Source of the DNA: Kalymmatonema hyalinum WJT4-NPBG1
GTDB lineage: Bacteria; Cyanobacteriota; Cyanobacteriia; Cyanobacteriales; Nostocaceae
Direction of reading: 5' to 3'
Assembly: GCA_019359075.1 (NCBI GenBank)
Contig: JAHHIB010000055.1
Location: 1-59,640, forward strand
DNA length: 59,640 bases
In this document: piece by piece, positions 54,397 through 59,640 of the stretch
Layout: every line of letters begins with the position of its first letter
Position numbering within the stretch: position 1 is the stretch's first letter
Position numbers and translations under genes: made by a program
The notes under the pieces: generated by a model
What the model was told of the DNA's origin: nothing
Databases searched by the model: none
What the model saw: only the letters and a program-made list of their open reading frames with translations

Positions 54397-55248
54397 ATGA
54401 AAGTAGTTTTATTCTGCGGTGGTTTAGGAACCAGATTAAGAGAATTTTTCGCCAATGTTCCCAAGCCTATGGTTAATATTGGCTACAGACCAATATTGTG
54501 GCATATCATGAAATACTATGCCCACTACGGGCACAAAGATTTTATTTTGTGTCTTGGTTATAAAGCAGACGTCATCAAAAATTACTTTCTCAATTATGAT
54601 GAGTGTGTTTCCAATGATTTTACATTACAAGAAGGAGGCAAAAAAATCCAACTTCTAAATAGTGATATTGAAGATTGGAAAATTACTTTTGTCGATACAG
54701 GGTTGACTTCAAATATTGGTCAAAGGTTCAAGGCGGTTGAAGAATACTTAGAAGGGGAAGAGGTATTTTTAGCGAATTATAGCGATGGCTTGACAGATTT
54801 ACACTTACCTGATATCATTGAAGACTTTTATAGACATGACAAAATAGCTAGTTTTCTGTGTGTCAAACCGTCGCAAAGTTTCCATTTAGTTTCCATGCAA
54901 GAAAATGGTTTGGTAACTAATATCCAAAGTGTCCAACAAGCCGGGATTCGGATAAATGGAGGTTTCTTTGTTTTTAAGAAAGATATCTTTAAATATATTG
55001 AAGCCGGAGAAGAATTGGTGAACGAACCATTTGAAAGATTAATTCATTTAAAACAGCTAGCTGCTTATAAATACAATGGCTTTTGGGCGTGCATGGATAC
55101 CTTTAAAGAGCAACAGCAGTTAGATGATATGTATTGTCAAGGTAACGCTCCTTGGGCAGTATGGAATCATGAAAGGAAGGCAAAATCTTTAGAATATAGT
55201 CGGATTCACCATGTTGCTAATGATTCTATACCAGTAAAATTGGCTTAA
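54397..55248 (+). CDS. rfbF: Sugar-phosphate nucleotidyltransferase, glucose-1-phosphate cytidylyltransferase type
   Basis: A 283-residue NTP transferase. The signature GGLGTRLREFF, KPMVNIGYRPILWHIMKYY and FILCLGYKADVIKNYF match RfbF-type cytidylyltransferases, which make CDP-glucose for CDP-deoxysugars; metal-binding Asp sits in NYSDGLTD. It is ~25 residues longer than typical RfbF, at the C-terminus. AAAGGA precedes the ATG. No rfbG-type CDP-glucose dehydratase is seen in the window. The nucleotide (CDP or other) is inferred from similarity only. Confidence 0.8.
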   Translation: MKVVLFCGGLGTRLREFFANVPKPMVNIGYRPILWHIMKYYAHYGHKDFILCLGYKADVIKNYFLNYDECVSNDFTLQEGGKKIQLLNSDIEDWKITFVDTGLTSNIGQRFKAVEEYLEGEEVFLANYSDGLTDLHLPDIIEDFYRHDKIASFLCVKPSQSFHLVSMQENGLVTNIQSVQQAGIRINGGFFVFKKDIFKYIEAGEELVNEPFERLIHLKQLAAYKYNGFWACMDTFKEQQQLDDMYCQGNAPWAVWNHERKAKSLEYSRIHHVANDSIPVKLA

Positions 55249-55343
55249 GGATAAATATCAATGTACTTTGCAGTGGATATCTACTGAGGATATCTACTCT
55301 AATTACTAGACTTCTTGCAAAAGTATGATTAATTGATATTTAG

Positions 55344-55409
55344 AACCACAGATGGACACAGATTAACACTAGTTATTTATCTGTGTGCATCTGTGTTAAT
55401 CTGTGGTTT
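55344..55409. repeat. Palindromic AACCACAGAT repeat
   Basis: AACCACAGATGGACACAGAT at 55344 and ATCTGTGTTAATCTGTGGTT ending 55409 form a near-perfect inverted repeat of ~66 bp with a TTATTTAT-like centre. The same words occur at 268-299 as half a copy. It lies between the nucleotidyltransferase and the deacetylase, where it could fold into a hairpin that uncouples them. No gene is seen in 55249-55500. Confidence 0.8.
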
Positions 55410-55500
55410 TATTTTCATAAATTTGACTTTTGCACTCTTGTTTACTATTTTCAGCAAGTATCTAAGACAAAGTATCCCCTGGCATTAACAAATTAGCAAT

Positions 55501-56154
55501 ATGCTTAAATTCAATTTTGAAGAAAAGAACGACTCAACTTATAAAGTTTTGTGTTTAGGAGCGCATTGCGATGATATAGAAATTGGTTGTGGAGGCACGA
55601 TTTTAAGATTGGTAAAAAGTTACCCAAATATTGTGTTTTATTGGGTTGTCTTTAGTTCCAATTTACAAAGAGAAAAGGAAGCTTATCACAGCGCTAATAA
55701 GTTTTTAGAAAAAGTCCAAGAAAAAAATATAGTCATCAAACAATTTCAAGATGGTTTTTTTCCTTTCATTGGAATTGAAATTAAACACTTTTTTGAGCAA
55801 TTAAAGCAAGATTCTAATCCCGATTTAATTTTTACTCATTCTCGTCACGATCTGCATCAAGACCATCGCTTAATTTGTGAGTTTACTTGGAATACATTTA
55901 GGAATCATTTAATTCTAGAGTATGAAATACCTAAGTATGATGGAGATTTAGGAAATCCTAATTTTTTTGTACATTTAGACGAGGAAATGTGTCAAGAAAA
56001 AATTAAGTATATTATTGACAGCTTCCCATCGCAAAATAATAAACAATGGTTTACAGAAGAAACATTTTTATCAATTCTAAGACTACGAGGAATTGAATCC
56101 AATGCGCCTAATAAGTATTCGGAAGCTTTTTATTGCCGAAAAGTTATTTTTTAG
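55501..56154 (+). CDS. PIG-L (LmbE-like) deacetylase
   Basis: A 217-residue zinc deacetylase-like protein. The metal site AHCDDIEIGCGG (His 22, Asp 24, Asp 25) and HSRHDLHQDHRLI are visible. PIG-L enzymes remove an acyl group from an N-acetylglucosaminyl or similar conjugate. In polysaccharide clusters they deacetylate an amino sugar. AT-rich codon use is more marked than in the minus-strand operon, which suggests separate origin. It is followed 68 bp later by an aminopeptidase-like gene. Confidence 0.85.
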   Translation: MLKFNFEEKNDSTYKVLCLGAHCDDIEIGCGGTILRLVKSYPNIVFYWVVFSSNLQREKEAYHSANKFLEKVQEKNIVIKQFQDGFFPFIGIEIKHFFEQLKQDSNPDLIFTHSRHDLHQDHRLICEFTWNTFRNHLILEYEIPKYDGDLGNPNFFVHLDEEMCQEKIKYIIDSFPSQNNKQWFTEETFLSILRLRGIESNAPNKYSEAFYCRKVIF

Positions 56155-56222
56155 CTTGACTACTAAACTAGCAAGCTGATGAGATTTAGCTTATATTTAG
56201 CAATTAACTCTTTTTATAAAAG

Positions 56223-57548
56223 GTGAAAAAGGTGAATATAACTGATATTAAAGAGAGGGTTAAGCCAAATGAAGTTAGCCAAGGAATGTACCAGTTCATA
56301 TCAGAATTGTATCCTATTTGCCGCTCTATTACTGGCAATGGTTTTCGAGAAACACTGCATTGGATTAAAAAACATATAGAATTAACTCAGCATGAAGTTC
56401 CTACTGGTACTCAAGTCTTTGATTGGACAGTCCCTAAAGAGTGGAATATCAAAGATGCGTATGTTAAGAATTCCAATGGAGAAAGAATTATAGACTTTAA
56501 GAAATCGAACTTGCATGTTGTTAATTACAGCGTGCCTGTTAAGCAAAAGATGCATTTAAAGGAATTAAAAAAACATCTGTTTACACTAAGCGATCGCCCT
56601 GATTGGATTCCTTATCGGACTTCATATTATAAAGAAAGCTGGGGCTTTTGTCTCAGTCACAAACAATTCTTGGAACTACAGGACGAAGAGTATGAGGTAT
56701 GCATCGATTCTTCCCTAGAGGACGGTCATCTGACGTATGGCGAGTATTACCTCAAAGGAGAGAAACCAGACGAAGTACTAATATCATGCCATGCCTGTCA
56801 TCCATCACTTTGTAATGATAATCTCTCTGGTATAGCGATCGCAACATTCCTAGCAAAATATCTGAGTCAAATAAATCTTTCGTACTCTTATCGATTTATC
56901 TTCATTCCTGGAACTATCGGTTCCATCACTTGGCTTTGTTTAAATGAAAATCAGGTTCACAAGATTAAACACGGTTTAGTTTTAACTTGTCTAGGTGATC
57001 CGGGGAAGTCTACTTATAAAAAAAGCCGTCGTGGTGATGCCGAAATCGACAAAGCCGTGACTCATGTCTTAAAGCATTCTGGTAAAGATTCTGAAATCAT
57101 AGATTTCTTTCCTTATGGGTATGACGAACGGCAGTTTTGTTCACCAGGATTTAACTTACCTGTGGGTTGTTTCATGAGAACACCGCACAACTGTTATCCC
57201 GAATATCATACATCTGCAGACAATTTGGATCTGGTACAAACCAAGTACCTTGCCGATTCATTCTCCAAGTGTTTGTCAGTTTTGCATATACTAGAAAACA
57301 ACAAAAAATACCTAAACCAAAATCCAAAATGTGAGCCGCAGTTGGGGAAAAGGGGTTTATACGGCGCAATTGGTGGACAGACGGATACAAAAATGAGAGA
57401 AATGGCAATGTTGTGGGTTCTGAATTTGTCTGACGGGAACCATAGCTTGCTGGATATTGCAGATAGATCCGGTATGAGTTTTGATTCTATCAATAACGCA
57501 GCAGATGCGCTGCTGAAACACGATTTATTAGAAGAGAAACCCGAGTAG
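56223..57548 (+). CDS. Aminopeptidase-like protein (DUF4910/DUF2172 type)
   Basis: A 441-residue protein of a family found with sugar-modification genes. The metal-like motif SCHACHPSLCNDNLSG (about 195), the PEYHTSADN segment (about 330) and a final winged-helix-like domain (LLDIADRSGMSFDSINNAADAL) match DUF4910-type proteins. Whether it is a peptidase is not known; many such members sit in O-antigen and capsule clusters. The start is GTG 56223, with AAAAGG just upstream; codon use supports translation from there. Confidence 0.75.
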   Translation: MKKVNITDIKERVKPNEVSQGMYQFISELYPICRSITGNGFRETLHWIKKHIELTQHEVPTGTQVFDWTVPKEWNIKDAYVKNSNGERIIDFKKSNLHVVNYSVPVKQKMHLKELKKHLFTLSDRPDWIPYRTSYYKESWGFCLSHKQFLELQDEEYEVCIDSSLEDGHLTYGEYYLKGEKPDEVLISCHACHPSLCNDNLSGIAIATFLAKYLSQINLSYSYRFIFIPGTIGSITWLCLNENQVHKIKHGLVLTCLGDPGKSTYKKSRRGDAEIDKAVTHVLKHSGKDSEIIDFFPYGYDERQFCSPGFNLPVGCFMRTPHNCYPEYHTSADNLDLVQTKYLADSFSKCLSVLHILENNKKYLNQNPKCEPQLGKRGLYGAIGGQTDTKMREMAMLWVLNLSDGNHSLLDIADRSGMSFDSINNAADALLKHDLLEEKPE

Positions 57549-57615
57549 TCTTTAAGTGCTAGTGTTGTGGAGTGAACCAATAAGAACCCTCCATCATCAA
57601 TTGTTAGTTGTTAGT

Positions 57616-57645
57616 TGTAGAGACGCGCCATGGCGCGTCTCTACA
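57616..57645. repeat. Perfect 30-bp palindrome TGTAGAGACGCGCC
   Basis: TGTAGAGACGCGCCA followed by TGGCGCGTCTCTACA is a perfect inverted repeat. It is flanked by TTAGTTGTTAGTTG and CTAACCACTAACC-type direct words. It lies between convergent genes and may act as a bidirectional terminator. This sequence type is a recurrent cyanobacterial repeat. The rest of 57549-57705 has no gene. Confidence 0.85.
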
Positions 57646-57705
57646 TTAGTTGTTGGTTATTCCACTAACCACTATCTACTAACCACTAACCAGTTCTAAG
57701 TATCA

Positions 57706-59406
57706 CTAAATCAAAAAGTTATTAGACACGAAATTGCCCACATTTGTGCCTACTTGCACCCCATCTACAGCGGCTGTGTCAATATGGATTCCACCGTAAA
57801 TGCGGCTAAGGGCATCTTCCTGGGCGAACTGCGTAAAGCTGCCGTATGAGCGAGCAACACCAGGTAATTCCTGTGAAGGAATGTCAAAACTGATGTTGTC
57901 CGTGCCGTAGAAGCTTCTGAGAACTGCGGCTGTTGCACCAGCAAATACGGAATGCCCTGATATGTAGTCAGGGAAGTTCGGCGTCGTTAGCAGTGGGTTC
58001 CAATTTGGATCGGCAATCGTGTCTGGATTGTTGTCCTTATCTGCATTCTGGATTGCAGTAATTGGGCGCAATTCCTCGTAGGTGTACTTGGCATCCCACG
58101 CAGCAATGCCCGCATCAGCTTGAGCAATGCTATGCAGCGCAAACAAACGGGCGTTCTGTTCTAACGTATTGCCACGAGCTAATGCTATTTCTTCCACAGC
58201 CTCGAGCAACTGACCTGGTGGTCTGAAGGTGTCAGCGCGATCGTATGCCCAGAATTGAGCTATTTCCGTCTGGTCTGCGTTGCGGACAGTGCTATTATCT
58301 TGACCAAGCGACTTGACTTGATTAAATTCTCTCGCGTACCGAGGGCTAGCATACTCAGGGATAGTATCCGGGCGGAACTGGTTACCACTCGATAGAGCAA
58401 AGGGAGTAACATTGCCCCACTGCGGCAATAATGCTGGCAAATTCTTGGGGGGAGTTGGCTGCCAATCGCCAAAGCCCTTTCCTGGTGTGTAGGCTCCTTG
58501 AGCGGTAGCTGCACCATCATTTAATCGGTTAGCGAGTATTTCCTGGGCAACCTTTTGTCCTATAGCAATGCCCTTTTCCTCAGCCGCGCCGTCAGGAATT
58601 GCTGCAAGAGACCTTTGCCGCTGTTCGTCGAATGTGGCTTTTAATGTGTTTATTGTCTCTGGGCGTAGTCTATTTCCCTGTGGGTCTGGTGGGGAATATC
58701 GTGGATCTGTGAACACAGTGACTAGTGTTTCATACGCTGCTTGAACTGCTGCAGCTTCTTTCGACGCGCCAAGAGCTTCAGATGCGCTGATGTCGTTCAC
58801 TAGGTAAGGCTTGTGCGTCCGGTCAATTGCGTTGACGGCATCATAAATTGCCGTGTTCATAATCGCCAGATCGCGTGTTTGTAGTGGAGGTGATGTACCA
58901 ATATCACCGTTTTTACCCGTAGTCTGTACAGCATTCAAGAAAACAGAATTCCATTGGATAACAGCGTCACCTTCAGTAATTAACTGGTTGGCTGTGTTGT
59001 TGGCTGTATTACTATCAGTAACATTGTTACCCGGCTCCACCTGTGCAAACAGATAATAGAGTCCTGGGGACACAACACTCGCAGTACGGAAATCAGATCC
59101 AGTAAAGTCTACAGTCAAGGTTTGGGACTGACCTGGCGCTAAGTTAACTGTTTGACTATTCAAACTACCCAGTAACTCATCTGTGCCTTCGAGGCGATCG
59201 CTTGCACCTCTTGTTGGACCAAGGGTATTTAGAATATTCGTGTCAAGGATGTTGTCGGTTGATGCATAAAGTTTAAGGTTTACAGGTCCGTTGAACTGTG
59301 CATCGCCCTGATTCTTAACAACAATGTTTAGTTTGCCTTGTTCTTGGGGAAAGATTGTGGGGTTTTGCAGTATGTCACCAAATTGAACTGCAATATCTGA
59401 AGCCAT
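57706..59406 (-). CDS. CARDB-fused vanadium-dependent haloperoxidase
   Basis: A 566-residue protein. Residues about 1-145 form a CARDB adhesion-type beta domain (KLNIVVKNQGDAQF, SQTLTVDFTGSDF). The remainder is a vanadate-dependent haloperoxidase of the PAP2 superfamily: Lys 440 with RP 447-448 (KYTYEELRP), SGH at 483-485 (ISGHSVFAGA) and Ser 534-Arg 535 to His 541 (SRIYGGIH). All vanadate ligands are visible. It oxidises a halide to hypohalous acid with peroxide. No signal peptide is seen; the exported CARDB fold suggests secretion by another route. Which halide it uses cannot be told. Confidence 0.9.
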   Translation of the reverse strand: MASDIAVQFGDILQNPTIFPQEQGKLNIVVKNQGDAQFNGPVNLKLYASTDNILDTNILNTLGPTRGASDRLEGTDELLGSLNSQTVNLAPGQSQTLTVDFTGSDFRTASVVSPGLYYLFAQVEPGNNVTDSNTANNTANQLITEGDAVIQWNSVFLNAVQTTGKNGDIGTSPPLQTRDLAIMNTAIYDAVNAIDRTHKPYLVNDISASEALGASKEAAAVQAAYETLVTVFTDPRYSPPDPQGNRLRPETINTLKATFDEQRQRSLAAIPDGAAEEKGIAIGQKVAQEILANRLNDGAATAQGAYTPGKGFGDWQPTPPKNLPALLPQWGNVTPFALSSGNQFRPDTIPEYASPRYAREFNQVKSLGQDNSTVRNADQTEIAQFWAYDRADTFRPPGQLLEAVEEIALARGNTLEQNARLFALHSIAQADAGIAAWDAKYTYEELRPITAIQNADKDNNPDTIADPNWNPLLTTPNFPDYISGHSVFAGATAAVLRSFYGTDNISFDIPSQELPGVARSYGSFTQFAQEDALSRIYGGIHIDTAAVDGVQVGTNVGNFVSNNFLI

Positions 59407-59640
59407 AAAGTTTTAATCCTTTCCTATGCAAGTAGGATTGAGCATGGTTTCCCAGCATGCTTGCGCTCAACCGAAAAGAAGCACAAAAGCTGAGATTTTG
59501 GTTTAGTACCTAAGTCAGGGTAAGCGCAAGAAAAACAGCCTGACTTTTCCCGTTATCTCTTTGGCGGATGCGATCGCTTACTATGTCGCTATCCCAAAGT
59601 CGTATTTTTTCGGTACTTATTGTCATTAGCTCTAAACAGT
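59407..59640. other. Upstream region of the haloperoxidase, right edge
   Basis: Holds the promoter side of the haloperoxidase gene, which is read leftward from 59406; AGGATTAAAACTTT on the minus strand gives a plausible ribosome site. A GCGATCGC octamer lies at about 59571. No other gene is seen. Confidence 0.5.

Overview
The window looks like chromosomal DNA of a filamentous, developmentally complex cyanobacterium. The evidence is indirect: frequent GCGATCGC-type (HIP1) octamers inside and between genes, a PEP-CTERM tail, an MHYT hybrid kinase, cyanobacterial-style NACHT repeats, many short palindromic dispersed repeats, and a large accessory gene content. No rRNA, tRNA, CRISPR array or prophage was seen. 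All genus-level statements are inference.

Layout. (1) 1-2.8 kb: clpP, a small cupin, and an ArsR/SRPBCC pair with a likely operator. (2) 3.1-5.4 kb: two tandem receiver-AraC regulators, both carrying Glu in place of the phospho-acceptor Asp, followed by a gene remnant. (3) 5.7-9.9 kb: an FAD monooxygenase and an O-methyltransferase, then a partial duplication that built one open frame from four sources (monooxygenase N-terminus, methyltransferase core, cupin, PEP-CTERM tail). (4) 10.3-14.4 kb: a Tat-exported amine oxidase, a CIA30-like secreted protein and a secreted tyrosinase. (5) 14.5-20 kb: an acyltransferase, a TnpB-only IS200/IS605-type element with a divergent small RHH-like gene, and an orphan Tat molybdopterin oxidoreductase. 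(6) 20.4-26 kb: a secreted protein of unknown function, an SDR, and a MacB-type permease and HlyD adaptor separated by a MITE.

(7) 26-40.7 kb: a minus-strand glycan assembly and export operon. It holds three GT2 glycosyltransferases that share an unusual C-terminal domain, three tandem GT-B-like paralogues, two hexapeptide acyltransferases, two overlapping ABC half-exporters, a small membrane protein and a glycosidase-GT2 fusion. A divergent AraC regulator lies at its head. Short gaps and overlaps suggest coordinated expression of a surface polysaccharide or glycoconjugate system. (8) 42.3-49.9 kb: a DUF3500 protein, and an overlapping NACHT ATPase - MHYT hybrid kinase - response regulator operon. 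(9) 51-57.5 kb: a plus-strand deoxysugar set (epimerase/dehydratase, 3,5-epimerase, C-methyltransferase, nucleotidyltransferase, PIG-L deacetylase, aminopeptidase-like protein) preceded by a 1.2 kb leader region with repeated and palindromic sequence. (10) 57.7-59.4 kb: a CARDB-vanadium haloperoxidase.

The most unusual items are the four-part chimeric gene with its duplicated flanks, the NACHT-kinase-regulator operon, the C-terminal module shared by three neighbouring GT2 enzymes, and the paired receivers lacking the phospho-acceptor Asp.
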